Positions 23,710 through 35,565 of a stretch of DNA of 64,000 bases are shown in pieces. The DNA comes from Sodiomyces alkalinus F11. Its lineage: Eukaryota; Ascomycota; Sordariomycetes; Glomerellales; Plectosphaerellaceae. The position numbers were made by a program, and so were the translations under genes. The stretch spans positions 334,351 to 398,350 of the forward strand of contig NW_021167088.1 in assembly GCF_003711515.1 (NCBI RefSeq), in the 5' to 3' direction. The notes beneath the pieces are model-generated. The model was not told the DNA's origin and did not search any database. It worked only from the letters and a program-made list of their open reading frames with translations. Every line of letters starts with the position of its first letter. Position 1 is the first letter of the stretch.

Positions 23710-26700
23710 GATACCCGTGCAGGCTAAACTCAAGGAAATTAACGTAAAGAAGCTAAAGGGTAGTCAGGACTACTAAACCTAGACGATAGCTATACGTGCT
23801 TACTTCGCACGTAAGGGAAAGCTACTAAAAGAGCTTATAAAACCCCTGCCTAAAGATACCTCTAATAAGGCAAAAGAAGAAGATTTAAAGACCACTGGAG
23901 ATCTACACTCCGCTCTGTAAGACGGGCCCCTAACGCAGGTTCAGGACCTTAATTTTACTTCAGAAATCTAGGAAAAGCTGAAATCCCTATACGAGAAAAA
24001 GGGTTTTCAAGCAGACTACGACGTCCTTACGTCGTTTTTCAACCTAAATATCTCAGAATTCCCCACGCTCGAGGACTTTCTATATAAAGTCCAAGAAAGG
24101 TTAATTATCCTTCGAGGAAGGGATATTATTCTACTAGATAAGGTGGTTTTTACCTGGACTCTAAACCGCCTCGACGAGCGTTACAACGCAGTTACCTCGC
24201 AGATCACGCAGGCTCTTCGGCACGATATCGATAGCTATATATTCGATAAAATCGTTACCAAACTAATAGATACGTCGAGGAAAATCGACTCTTCCACCTC
24301 GAAGGCCCTGCTTATAAAAGCTTAGAAAAATCAGAAAAATCAGTCGAACAGCAGCCAACAGCAGAAGAACCAGAAGAACCTCTTCTATAGTAACTATAAA
24401 AGATCTGGGTATCTACCGACGAACTGTTTCTTTTTACACCCTAAAAAAGCCCCTACTAGCTAGGTAGTTAAGGGAAATTCAGGATCGGCGAAAAATATCT
24501 AAAATCGGGTAAATAAAAATAAAAAGCCTCCGAAGACTAAGACGGCACCGTCAAAGCTATCGTTACGAGAGACGGAAATACTGAATTTCTTCCGTCACTA
24601 CGAGCAACAGAAGCTCCTAAGGAAAACAAACAACGACAAAACTATTAATTTAGTTTCTGATTTACCCCCTACGGAGGAGCCTTTTTCGGAAGCTAATACC
24701 GACGATAAAGCCGAAGAAGAAGAAGAATCAGAAGAAGAAAAAGAAAAAGAAAAAGAAGATCAGGAAGAAGAAGAAGAAGACTCGGATAACGAGGCTCTTC
24801 TAGAAGACGTTCCTATTATGACTAAGGCCACACGTCTCCCTAACCCCCACGCGGAAGACCTGATAGATATTAAACAGGTATTTATCCTTTAAAATAAACC
24901 CTAAATTAATAAAGATACTAATATAAATATAGGACGGGTAGTGGAAAAGATCAACAGGATTTCAGATAGTTCAACCAAATTGGATTTGAATTTTTGTATT
25001 GATAGTGGTGCTACAGCACACGTTATAGTAAATAAAACGCTCTTTTCTACGTATAAAACTACCGAAAGTACTGCTAGTTAGGGTGATACAAATAAAATAA
25101 AAATAACAGGTACTAGTGACTGTTGTATTAAATTCAGGGATTCAGGAAGAATAATATTACTTCAGAAATGTTTATATATTCCCGAATTAGGTACAAATAT
25201 CATTAGCCTTCCCGTCCTAGATAAGAAGAAAATCTACGGCCTTACAGAAAATAACCAGCTTATTCTGTTCTAAAATAACTAAAATAAAACCACCGACGTT
25301 TATACTAGAGCTGTTTTATATAAAGGCCTCTACTAGGCTTCGGCACGGGCCTTGACGTACGGGGGGGTAATAGGGTCGTCGTCACAGTCCTCGCAGCCCT
25401 ATAGTGCTATAAATATAACAGGAACAAAGAAGACCATTCTAGATAAAAGAAAAGGAACAAAGAAATAGATTCCAAGAACAAAGGAACAGTCAGGCACAAA
25501 GAATACCGTCTCAGAAAAGACCCACTTAAAGACCCACTCTTCAGGGGCATAAAGGAATATATAGTTCGTAGAACAAAGAAAAGAATAACCGGTAGAACAA
25601 AGAAAACCGGTAGAATAAAGAATAGAATAAAGAGACCGAAATAACCGTCGGAAAACAATAAATACCAACGAGAACACAACGCTATGGCACTACAGGATGG
25701 GTTATATAAACCCCACTGCTTTAAAATATATAAATAAAGATACTATAAATATATCTAAAGAAGATATACAAGAAATACAGAGCTGTGAAGCCTGTAGAAA
25801 AAGCAAGCCAGCCACGCTTATAAATAAAGAATCTATTAATAAATATAAGGATTTTTCCTACCTTAAAAAGGTTTATATGGATCTATACGGGCCTATCGAC
25901 CCTCTAACGTATAATAGAAAGCGTTGGATTCTTTTTATAATAGACCGTTCCACACGGTATCTATGGGCAAAACTGCTTGTAGATAAATCAGAAATAACTA
26001 TTATAAACGCAATAAATGAGTGGAAGATTCCCGTTAAAAATAATAAATATAATATAAAAATAAAAGAAGTAGATACCGACGGCGGGAAAGAATTCACGAA
26101 TGCCTCGTTTAAAAGATTATTCGTCGGAATAAATCATAATATAAAACCCCCGTATACCCACGAGACTTAAGGCTTGATAGAACGGGTTATAAGGACTATA
26201 ATAGAAAAAGTCCGTTGTTTTCTTTTCCACTTAGGCCTACTAAAATACCTTTGGGGGGATGCGGTGTATTCAGCCGTTTATACGTATCATAGAACACCTA
26301 ATTCAGTAGTAGGGTTTAAAAACGCCCTACGAATTAGTAGAAAATCGTAAACCTAATATAAATAATATTCGGGTTTAGGGTTCCGTTGTATATTATAAAA
26401 ATAACGACCCGAAAACAAAGAAACTAGATCCACGAGCACTTCAGAGTGCTTTAGTAGGTTATAACGATTATAACTATAAAATATATAATCCTCGATCTAG
26501 GAAGACTACCTGGTATCGTGACGTTTATATTCTAGAAAATCAGTTTCTGACTTTTTCTTTAGATACTATAATTAATAAAAATAACCCTGTAACCTATATA
26601 AATAATAATAATAAGTCTCCTACTATAAATATACCGCAGGCAGAACCGGTTTCCGACCCCGAGTCTTATCTACTCGGCGAGTACTATAATAATACTAAAC

Positions 26701-27158
26701 GTACGTTTAGGTCTATCCAAACCGAAGAAGAAGATAAGGATAAAGATAATAATAATAAAAGACGAAAGGGTCTTCGAGTAGCGGGCGGTATTATTCCAGC
26801 CGAGAATAATAAGAAGGATCATATAACCGACCCGGTTAATAACGGCCTTAAATCCAGGTTAGAAATTTAAATCCCTTCTAAATCTTCGAAGGAAAACTAT
26901 AACGATTATATATCGTATGATAATAATAAGCGCTTATAATATATAACTGAAGATACTATACTCGGGAACCTACAGTTTCAAGAAGATCCCCACTTTCTTT
27001 TAACTGTAAATTCTTTATACGAACTAGCTATATATAAACAGGCCATAAACTGCTCTGATAAAGATAAGTAGATAGAAGCTATGGTAGCTGAAATAACAGA
27101 ACTTGAATATAGAAACACCTAGGACTTAATAAGTATAAAAGATACGCCTTAATATAAA

Positions 27159-27160
<2 letters not shown>
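23710..27160 (+). pseudogene. gag-pol polyprotein remnant of the copia element
   Basis: Read mainly in one frame, the order is: gag helix bundle (about 23.76-24.33 kb, including FTWTLNRLDERYNAVTSQIT), an acidic Glu/Lys stretch (24.70-24.80), aspartic protease with IDSGATAH (25.0), a low-complexity linker, a GAG-pre-integrase motif LWHYRMGYINP (25.69), and the integrase core with its Asp at MDLYGP, Asp at DTDGGKEF and Glu at GLIERV. The first residues of reverse transcriptase (IEAMVAEI, 27.07) appear just before the gap. Many stops are TAG where the family has Trp and TAA where it has Gln. One extra A in the A-run at 26318-26322 moves everything downstream into another frame. This copy cannot make a functional polyprotein. 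Confidence 0.85.

Positions 27161-27253
<93 letters not shown>
27160..27253. repeat. AAT trinucleotide microsatellite
   Basis: About 31 uninterrupted AAT units run directly into the large gap. It lies inside the retroelement just after the first reverse-transcriptase motif, and is probably what broke the assembly. Confidence 0.95.
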
Positions 27254-27718
27254 NNNNNNNNNNNNNNNNNNNNNNNNNNNNNNNNNNNNNNNNNNNNNNN
27301 NNNNNNNNNNNNNNNNNNNNNNNNNNNNNNNNNNNNNNNNNNNNNNNNNNNNNNNNNNNNNNNNNNNNNNNNNNNNNNNNNNNNNNNNNNNNNNNNNNNN
27401 NNNNNNNNNNNNNNNNNNNNNNNNNNNNNNNNNNNNNNNNNNNNNNNNNNNNNNNNNNNNNNNNNNNNNNNNNNNNNNNNNNNNNNNNNNNNNNNNNNNN
27501 NNNNNNNNNNNNNNNNNNNNNNNNNNNNNNNNNNNNNNNNNNNNNNNNNNNNNNNNNNNNNNNNNNNNNNNNNNNNNNNNNNNNNNNNNNNNNNNNNNNN
27601 NNNNNNNNNNNNNNNNNNNNNNNNNNNNNNNNNNNNNNNNNNNNNNNNNNNNNNNNNNNNNNNNNNNNNNNNNNNNNNNNNNNNNNNNNNNNNNNNNNNN
27701 NNNNNNNNNNNNNNNNNN
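27254..27718. other. Assembly gap (465 N)
   Basis: Unknown sequence within the copia element. A complete element would need more than this for the rest of reverse transcriptase and RNase H, so either the gap is undersized or the copy is deleted. Confidence 0.99.
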
Positions 27719-28060
27719 CTTCTTATATAAGAACCAGCTTACGGGGGGGTTTTGATATTAATATTATTACTAATAATATCCTTAATATCTTTCGAGTATA
27801 TCCTTCGTACTCGAACAAAGGATATCTTCCCCGCAAGCCTAGACCGTTCTCTTTCGAGTCAGTTCATCTATTACGAGTCAGACAAAGGATACAATGGATT
27901 ACGATATTACTACGATATCGATATATATTACAATACTATTACGATATCGATCCTTTACAAAGAACAAAGGATATCAACCCGTTCCCTCGGTTCGGTTCTT
28001 CCTTTCTTTATTCTTTATTCTTAATCCTTAATCCTTTATCTCAATCCCTTTTTCGATCCG

Positions 28061-28633
28061 AAGAAGACACAATACGCGCGCTAAGATCCTACCTTACAAT
28101 CCCACTATTACCTTCTTATTTTTCCCACTGCTTTTCGTGACTTTCGTCCCTTCCGTTTTATAAAAATATGATTCAAATTGGATATAATAGAGTAAGGTAC
28201 CTTAATATCATGGACGCACTGTATTTAAAAGTCCTTCTATACCATAGTCTGATACCCCTAGTACGGATTGATAGAATTGCAAAGAACCAGCGCCAGAGTA
28301 ATACCTTATTATCCGTACCATGTGCACTTTAAGGTACGTACCTCTTATCAATCCATAACCCCAATAATAGAAGTTACCCCGCGATTGTTACGGGCCGTCA
28401 CAAGTGGGAGGAGTAAGGTAATTACGTGCGCCTCAGTTTTGTTACGCGATAATAACGCGACGATAATATCGGTTGCCTAACTAACCGCACCGAACCCAAT
28501 TGATGATCTTGGACTCGACCGCCCCTACAACACAAGTGTAGGCTTCAGCTACTATCCCTTATACACCTCTAAGTCCAGCGACCTCGATAGCCCAAATCAC
28601 ATTAGATCACGGCAAAACATATCGCTGCTGGTC
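28061..28633. other. Intergenic, promoter side of the CaM kinase gene
   Basis: This is AT-rich next to the retroelement and returns to gene-like composition by about 28.5 kb. No gene is seen. Confidence 0.55.
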
Positions 28634-30027
28634 ATGAGCGCCAACAGCAACAGTCAAGATGCGGCCCGACAGCCGCCCCAAGTGCAGCCGTGCAGATACA
28701 AGGTCGGGAAGACCCTCGGCGCTGGCTCCTACTCGGTCGTCAAGGAATGCGTTCATATCGACACAGGCCGCTATTATGCTGCCAAAGTTATCAATAAACG
28801 CCTTATGGTCGGCCGGGAACACATGGTACAAAGCGCCTCTTCTGCCTTCCCTCTTCGCTCTTGCCCTCTTCCCACTCCCCCCCCCCCCTTTTCTTCCACC
28901 TTCACCCTGAGTGGCAGCTGATAGCGCGAGTCTTGGTGATGTAGGTCCGTAACGAAATTGCCGTCCTAAAGAAGGTTTCCATGGGCCACCAAAATATCCT
29001 GACCCTGGTCGATTACTTCGAGACCATGAATAACCTGTACCTTGTGACCGACCTTGCCCTCGGTGGCGAGCTCTTCGATCGTATTTGCCGGAAAGGCTCA
29101 TATTACGAGTCCGATGCCGCCGATCTCATCAGAGCGACGCTCTCGGCTGTTTCTTATCTCCACGACCATGGCATTGTCCACCGCGACCTAAAGCCGGAGA
29201 ACCTGCTCTTCCGGACGCCAGAAGACAACGCCGACCTCCTTATTGCTGATTTCGGGCTCAGTCGCATCATGGACGAGGAACAGTTCCATGTCCTTACCAC
29301 CACTTGCGGCACCCCTGGCTATATGGCCCCGGAGATTTTCAAGAAGACCGGGCACGGAAAACCCGTCGATATCTGGGCCCTGGGCGTCATCACATATTTC
29401 CTTCTTTGCGGTTACACTCCTTTCGACCGTGATTCGGACTTGGAAGAAATGCAGGCCATTCTCAAGGCCGAGTATGACTTTCGGCCTTCCGAATATTGGC
29501 GAGGCGTCTCCGACCATGCCAAAGACTTCATCCGACGCTGTCTTACAGTCGACCCCACCAAGCGCCCTACCGCCCACGAAGCGCTCCACCACCCCTTCGT
29601 GGCAGGCTGGCTCTCCGGTACCGACCAGCCCGGAAACAACCTGCTCCCTACCGTCAAAAAGAACTTCAATGCTCGCCGCACCCTTCATGCCGCCATCGAT
29701 ACTGTCCGTGCCATCAATAAGTTGCGCGAGGGCCAAAACCAAAACCACCTCATGTCCGGCTCCACTTCACGCGAGCCGATGCGAGGGGCCCCGCCGCAGC
29801 CGTCGGCCAAGGGTGTAGGAAGTAAAGAAGACAGCGCCATCAGCATGGGAGCAGAATCACTCCAGGGCAAAGATTCCGGGTATGCCACGCAGGGGGAGGC
29901 CCCAGATGTCACCATGGTCGATGCTGCGTCGACACCGGACAATGTTCCTGCGTCCTTGCAGCCGGGTAACCCGGTAAATCGCCTTGTAGAGACGACCAAG
30001 GGACTCTGGACCCCGCCTCGGCGATAA
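28634..30027 (+). CDS. Ca2+/calmodulin-dependent protein kinase (CaMK1 type)
   Basis: Two exons, join(28634..28825, 28945..30027), encode 424 residues. The splice links GREHM to VRNEIAVLKK inside the N-lobe. All kinase landmarks are present: glycine loop LGAGSYSVVK (28-37), ATP-binding Lys51 in AAKVINK, catalytic HRDLKPEN with Asp145, DFGLS with Asp166, a Thr-rich activation loop ending GTPGYMAPE, and DIWALGV. After the catalytic domain (to about residue 285) comes ARRTLHAAIDTVRAINKLR, a basic amphipathic stretch in the position of the autoinhibitory/calmodulin-binding segment. The Ser/Pro-rich tail of about 110 residues has no domain. In filamentous fungi such kinases transmit Ca2+ signals to growth, stress tolerance and the cell cycle. 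The paralogue cannot be fixed from one sequence. Confidence 0.94.
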
Positions 30028-31939
30028 CTGAACCGGCACAACGTCTCGCTCATCACCACGGTCACGCGTGGAGGTACAGTGGAAAGGGGATGATAGATGG
30101 GTTGTCTGGCGCGCCTGGAAAGACTAGAAGGGGCCTGTGGAAGGATGCGGCCTCGGAATCTCACGCAATAGCCCCTCGAACGAAACGATCCTCAGGAACC
30201 TCTGGAACCTTTGATTTGGGATACCCCCGTCAGTTCGACATTTTGAAGATCGCCATGAGCTGTAACAGAGACAAATTTGGAAATCTTCCACTACCCGACA
30301 CTCTGGTCAACCCCCTCTCCATCCGGGACAGGAGCAGGAACAGGCCGTGGTGCATCCAGCTTCAGTTTCAGCCGTGCTACCGAGCTCATTCTGAACACCT
30401 CCTTGGCTGTGGCGCCATACGCTTGCCCACGCGCAGCCTTCCTTCTGCTTACCTTGGTCAGCTCTTATGGGAGGCATGTCAATCTCCTTCGGCTATGGAT
30501 GGACCTACGGCTATCATCATCTGGGATCTCTCCAGCGTACTGAGGAATGTTGCGGCTGATTCAAGCACATGTACTGCCAGTATAGGCATGCTCGTTTCTT
30601 CAAATCTTACCACCGGTGCTACCATTGCGCTATTGCGCTAGGTGTGTTCCGTGATTGATTCCGCGCATCGAATTCTTCGAACCCTTCAAGATCCTTGCAT
30701 TGGGTAGTACATCGCACAACTGAAATGGGTACAATTTCCAACAAGAATGTGCTGGACGCTTTGCATCGGAACAGTTGGACGAAGCACATGATTTCATATT
30801 CTGTCCCTGGAGTTGTGCACTTTCGTGCTCAGCCGCTCAAGTTCGAGACTCAGCTAGCGCCGTATCACATGTATCTCACGGCACTACGCATCGTAGAGAC
30901 CCCTTGTGCGGCAGGGCTTTTTGGGCTAGGAGTTAAGATCTCATGATCTTGTCATCCGACAAGCTGGTTGGCATAGGGATTTCAAACACGCTCGTGGTAG
31001 GAGGTCTGGCAACCGTCCATCGCCTTACAGGATCATCGGTACCAACAATCCTACACGCCGGACCGTCACTTCAAGTATTATATATATTATGGGGGACAGG
31101 AGCCCTTCCTTGAAATTTAGAATGCCTTCTTTCGAGACGTGTCTTTCTTGTGGAGAACTAGGCGAGCTCTTCTCCCACGCAGCCTACGTCACACGCAGAG
31201 TGGGATGCTTGAGAAGGATCCTGAGTTTCAGGAAGCCATTGTACTCCAAAGACCGTGATTGCCCCATATCTCTTTTCCACTCAAGACAACGAACGGCAAT
31301 GGGCTCGGTTTGTCTTTTTCCGTTTCCTTTTCTGTTTAATTTATTATGTTTTTATTATGTTTCATACGAGGACTGGGAAGAAGTGGGCTTGATGTGAATA
31401 CACCCCGTGCTATTCCTCCGCCTCCTGATGTGCCCGTGTGGTTGCAAGTTAAGGCGGATTATGTAATACCGTTCACCGACCAAGATTCACATGTCAGGTT
31501 TCCTGTGTCGTCCCACAGGTGCTGGTAGATGGTTGTCTTCTCAAAAAGACGGCCCATTCTCTCCAGAATGCACGTTCACAGAAAAAGCCACTTCCTCGCT
31601 TGTTTCTAGACGTCTAGTGTCATTTTTAGGGCAAAAATTCAGTGCCTGGGGTGCTCTGCGGCGACGGCGTTGGACTTTCTTAGCTCTGGACCCTCACCTC
31701 GGTGAGCCAACGGGCCGGACCGAGGCATTCATATGTATCTTCAACCAACAGCTGAACCTGGAGAAGACATCTGTACTTTATCTTCACATAACCATTCATT
31801 CCATGCAGCTTTGGTCAATTCTTCCTTGATCATAGCCATCCTTCAGTTTCTGTGGTCATTAAGACTCGATATATTACATTGTCTTCACCGCCGACGATCG
31901 ATCTTAGCGTGTAATTTCCAATACCAGTAACCACTTAAC
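30028..31939. other. Intergenic, no supported gene
   Basis: The 3' side of the kinase gene and the promoter side of the enoyl-CoA isomerase gene. A 183-codon plus-strand frame at 30090-30641 has no motif and a patchy composition. I see no spliced alternative. Confidence 0.5.
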
Positions 31940-32776
31940 ATGTCGACCTCAACCGCACTCTTCGAGATTCCTATCTCGCCCATCGACAACCACCCAGGAG
32001 GCTCCATCGTCTGCACTACACCACGGCCCCGTGTCTACCTTCTCACCTTCTCATCCCCGCCCGACAACCGCCTTACCACGCCCTTTTGCCATGCCTTCCT
32101 CTCGGCCCTCGACGTCATCGAGCACGCCCACCCGCACGGTGTCGTGATCACCACCTCGGCCATCTCCAAGTTCTACTCCAACGGCCTGGACCTCGCCCAC
32201 GCAACCGAGGCCGAGAACTTCTGGTCCGGCGCCCTCTACCCTCTCTTCCGCCGCCTGCTCACCTACCCCCTTCCCACCGTCGCCCTGATCAACGGCCACG
32301 CCTTCGCCGGCGGCCTCATGACGGCCATGCACCACGACTACCGCGTCATGAACCCATCGCGCGGCTTCGTCTGCATGAACGAGGTCATCTTCGGCGCCCC
32401 GCTGAAACCCCCTATGGCGGCCATCTTCCGCGCGAAATGCGACGCCGCCACCTTCCGCGACGTCGTGCTCGAGGGGAAGCGCTACGGCGGTCCTGCGGCT
32501 CGCGATGCCGGCCTCGTGGATGCCGTGGGAGGACTCGATGAGGCGCTGGACCTGATTCAGTCCCGTAACCTCGTCGACATGGCCAAGTCCGGCGTCTATG
32601 GCCTGCTGAAGATGGAGATGTGGCGGGAGTTGTTGGCCTTGCTTGAGACAACGCCCGAGGGTCACGCAGTGCAGGAGGCGGACTGGTCGAGGAGGGCACA
32701 AGAGGAGGACCAGAGGGCCGAGAAGGGGAAACGATTTGTGGAGAAGTGGCAGAAGGCCAGTAAAGCGAAGTTGTGA
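31940..32776 (+). CDS. Peroxisomal enoyl-CoA isomerase/hydratase (crotonase family)
   Basis: A single exon of 278 residues. The crotonase fold is indicated by the two oxyanion-hole segments: SKFYSNGLDL (about residues 75-84) and NGHAFAGGLM (about 118-127). The segment MNEVIFGAPLKPP carries one Glu in the catalytic position, and there is no second Glu in the usual hydratase place, which favours a delta3,delta2-enoyl-CoA isomerase as in the plant and fungal ECI group. The last three residues are AKL (ending KASKAKL), a type 1 peroxisomal targeting signal, so the protein most likely acts in peroxisomal beta-oxidation, moving double bonds of unsaturated fatty acyl-CoAs. The C-terminus has a charged helix as in this group. 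Isomerase versus hydratase is an inference. Confidence 0.88.
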   Translation: MSTSTALFEIPISPIDNHPGGSIVCTTPRPRVYLLTFSSPPDNRLTTPFCHAFLSALDVIEHAHPHGVVITTSAISKFYSNGLDLAHATEAENFWSGALYPLFRRLLTYPLPTVALINGHAFAGGLMTAMHHDYRVMNPSRGFVCMNEVIFGAPLKPPMAAIFRAKCDAATFRDVVLEGKRYGGPAARDAGLVDAVGGLDEALDLIQSRNLVDMAKSGVYGLLKMEMWRELLALLETTPEGHAVQEADWSRRAQEEDQRAEKGKRFVEKWQKASKAKL

Positions 32777-33818
32777 AATGTTCATTCTCTTTTCGTTCCT
32801 TTTTTTCTTTTCTTTTATTACCTCCATGGTCGACAGGCAACATAATGAGCAATCCTGTTGTTGCCCGTAGTTCCCTACGCCACCACCAAGCCAATAGAGG
32901 CCCTGAAGGACATGCGAACACTCTTTATAATACACCAACGAGTCACTGGAGTAGTTGTACTCTTTGCACTGCCGGAAGAGCATCAAGTGACACTATTGTC
33001 TTGTAGTGGACACACTCTGGAAGACCCAGGCCATCAATATGACAGTGAAAATGATTCTAAGTTCGTCTAATCGTGAGAGACCCTCAACGTATGGTGACTA
33101 CCTAACAAGACATGGGTGCGGGTGCTTCCATGTGCATCCCAACCCATGGGAGAACCCATTCGCTCGCTGACCTCGAAGAGGAGGACAAAGCAAAGGAAAA
33201 AAGAAACCGGTCCTAACCTCCCGAACGCCAGCGAAAATCCATCCGTGATTCCTGTCCCAAACATGTCAACCTTATGTGTCTCTGTGATGCTTCTGAATGC
33301 TGTATGTTCCTATGCGCCCTGCTATCTCGCTGTCGCTTCTGCTGATGTTGCCTGATCGTGTTTCCCGTCGACTTCCTCACCCCGGGTTCATGTCCTTCAC
33401 CATGCGAAGTAGTCATAGATGGTGCCCCCTGTAGCCCCTAGAAACAGTTTCTAGAGCTAGATTCCTCCACATAATACGTGCGTAATAACGATCAGATACC
33501 GGAAACGGGCTTTAGTCTTAAAAATCGTGAAGCACTTCAAGTTAGTGTTCCAATGGAGTTGACCCCATCGTACTGGGCAGTGACGTGAAGATATGCGCGC
33601 TAGCAACGATAAAATGCGACTGGCCCATGCCAGTCAACGCCCCACGGTCTTTGTGTTTTAGGGCTCGTGTGCGTCAACCAAGGTTTCGTTTCGTGTGTTT
33701 TTATGCGTTCATATTTCGCCAGTGTCTTGCCGTTTCATGCCTGGCGACTGCCACTGGCTGCAGATGTGGGGGACGGCGATTTCAAGTGCACATTGAACTC
33801 CCAACGACCTAAACTCTG
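32777..33818. other. Convergent 3' intergenic region
   Basis: Lies between the isomerase (+) and the RBR ligase (-). It contains only short frames and T-rich stretches just after the isomerase stop. No gene is seen. Confidence 0.6.
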
Positions 33819-35565
33819 TTAGACGCCTGACGAGGAACAAGTGAGCAAGGGGAGGACGAGTGGGAACATACCGTTTGCTAGATTCTCTGCCGTGTCGTCC
33901 AGAAGAATAATCCGTCTCTTGTTGCAGTATGAAGTCTTGTCCATGATGACCACCTTGAGCTTGCGATCACACAATTCTTGTACGGGCTTTTCGAACATTT
34001 CGGACAGTGCCTCTACGGCCATTTCCAGATCCTTTTGGTTGTCCTCGAAAATCTCGGTCAGGTTGTTGCGAGCGAGATAGAAGGCAAATGCGTATGTCCA
34101 TTTGAGGGTCTGCCGGCACATCTGCAAGGTCTGTGATGCGGCGTTGAGATATTGCACCTCAATCCAGGACATACCCGACTCTCTTTGCAGCTCGACCATC
34201 TTCCTTTCCGTCTTCTGGTAGATGTCCTTGTCGAGTTTGGCAGACTGCTCGTGGTTCGCGTACCGGTTGTAGTAGTGCAGGTAGCGCTCCAATGACATGC
34301 GCGACTTGGCCTGCGCGTCCCTGGCATCTGTGCCACTCTTCTCCTCGAAACGGTTGCAGTTGTACCAGCTGGTTCCGTGCTCAGACCAAAGACCCATACA
34401 CATCCAGCAGAACTCGTGCTTGCACTTGCGGCAGGTCATGTGGTTACAACCGCCGTTCTTCTCGATGGTGCTGTTGCATCTCGGGCATTCCTTGGTATTG
34501 GCCGAAATCCAGTTGGCCGTCTCCGAGTCGTCCGCGCATTTCTTCAGCCATTTCTTCACCAACTCGCAGGGCGCTGGCTGGTGGTCATTGAGTATGCAGC
34601 CGAAGCAGAAGCGGTGCCCGCAAAGACAGGCTACAGTCGGGACTACTTTATCCAAGTCCTTCTTCTTGACGCCACATTCGACGGCATTCTGACAGTCGGG
34701 AGCAGGACACCATTTGAGAGTATCCTTGTCTTCCACGTAGGTCCTATTGAGCAGTTCTCTATACCGATCAGCTAGGTCCGGGGTCACGAGAAGGTCGAGA
34801 GACTTGGTGTCTATGATGCGGCCACAGCCTTCGGCGGGGCACTGAATGCGAGCGGCCTCGCCTTCCTCGCGGACCTTCTGCGTCAGATAGTGCCGGTAAC
34901 AATGCACACAATAGCGATGACCGCACTTCATGGCGAATGTTTCCAAGCCTTCTTCGTCCTCGCAGCAGATGTCACAGACAAAGCCGGGTACCGGCTCCAA
35001 TTTCGGAGCGGTATTAACATCGGTACCGAGGCCCGCTGCCTCGAGCACCTTAGCTCGCCTGTCCATGAGGTCCTCAATCAGCTTTTCCTTGTTCCAGCGG
35101 AAATGGCGCAGCAAGATGGCGGCATCCTCTTTGTTGATGTCAAGGATCATGTTGACTTCGTTGACCATGTCATCCTGTTGACGTTGTATGTCTGCCGGCT
35201 CGTAGACTTGAAAAGAAACGTCATAGGCAACCTTCTTCTTACTGCCGGAGTCTTTCAATACGCCAAAATCGGGATCGGGCTCGTCGTCAAAGTCGTCATC
35301 AAAATCTGGGATCAATTCAGGTTACAGACTATTCCACATAACAGATTCAACATGTGAAGGGGTACGAAGGGGCTCATCTATGCACATCCGCGAAGAGTTG
35401 ACGTGGGTAAAGCCAGATAAGGATAGATGAGCAGAGATGAAGGTCAAAGGAACGTAAAGTCAGACTTTGAATAGACGAACAAAATCACTAACCTTCTTCG
35501 CCAGAGAAATCCTGCATATCCGCGTCGCTAGACATGGCGGACATGAAATCTTCCTCGGAATCCAT
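33819..35565 (-). CDS. RBR E3 ubiquitin ligase, ariadne type
   Basis: Exons complement(33819..35305, 35493..35565) give 519 residues. A likely further 45-base intron at 33827..33871 (donor GTATGT, acceptor TCAG) would shorten this to 504 by changing only the last residues to ENLANGV. The N-terminus is acidic (MDSEEDFMSAMSSD, then DFDDDFDDEPDPDFG). RING1 begins at about Cys135 (CDICCEDEEG), followed by the IBR cysteines and a RING2 with CPRCNSTIEKNGGCNHMTC, in which the Cys after GG (about residue 311) is the expected thioester-forming residue. The C-terminal 200 residues are the ariadne helical domain, which autoinhibits until the ligase meets neddylated cullins. Domain order matches human HHARI/ARIH1 and fungal orthologues. 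Confidence 0.94.

Larger units (their letters stand above)
23160..28060 (+). mobile_element. Degenerate Ty1/copia LTR retrotransposon, ends approximate
   Basis: An AT-rich block contains a decayed gag-pol reading frame in copia order: gag, protease, integrase, reverse transcriptase. On the 3' side an ACGGGGGGGT polypurine tract at 27741 is followed directly by TTTTGATATTAATATTATTA, which should be the start of the right LTR. Non-coding flanks at 23.2-23.7 and 27.7-28.05 kb share the iterated motif GAACAAAGGA but are not close copies, so LTR ends and target duplication could not be set. A 465-base gap removes most of the reverse transcriptase/RNase H region. Stops and a frameshift make it inactive. 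Its composition is quite unlike the neighbouring genes. Confidence 0.8.

Noticed and set aside
23710..27160. Alternative genetic code with TAG read as Trp
   Set aside because: The host genes in the window use TGG for Trp, and TGG also remains at other Trp positions in the element; CpA-to-TpA mutation explains the stops.
30090..30641. 183-codon frame after the CaM kinase
   Set aside because: No motif, and it lies in the expected 3' untranslated region; not supported as a gene.
32051..32986. 311-codon minus-strand frame
   Set aside because: It is antisense to the enoyl-CoA isomerase and reads as Gly/Val/Glu/Arg-rich sequence typical of a GC-rich shadow frame.
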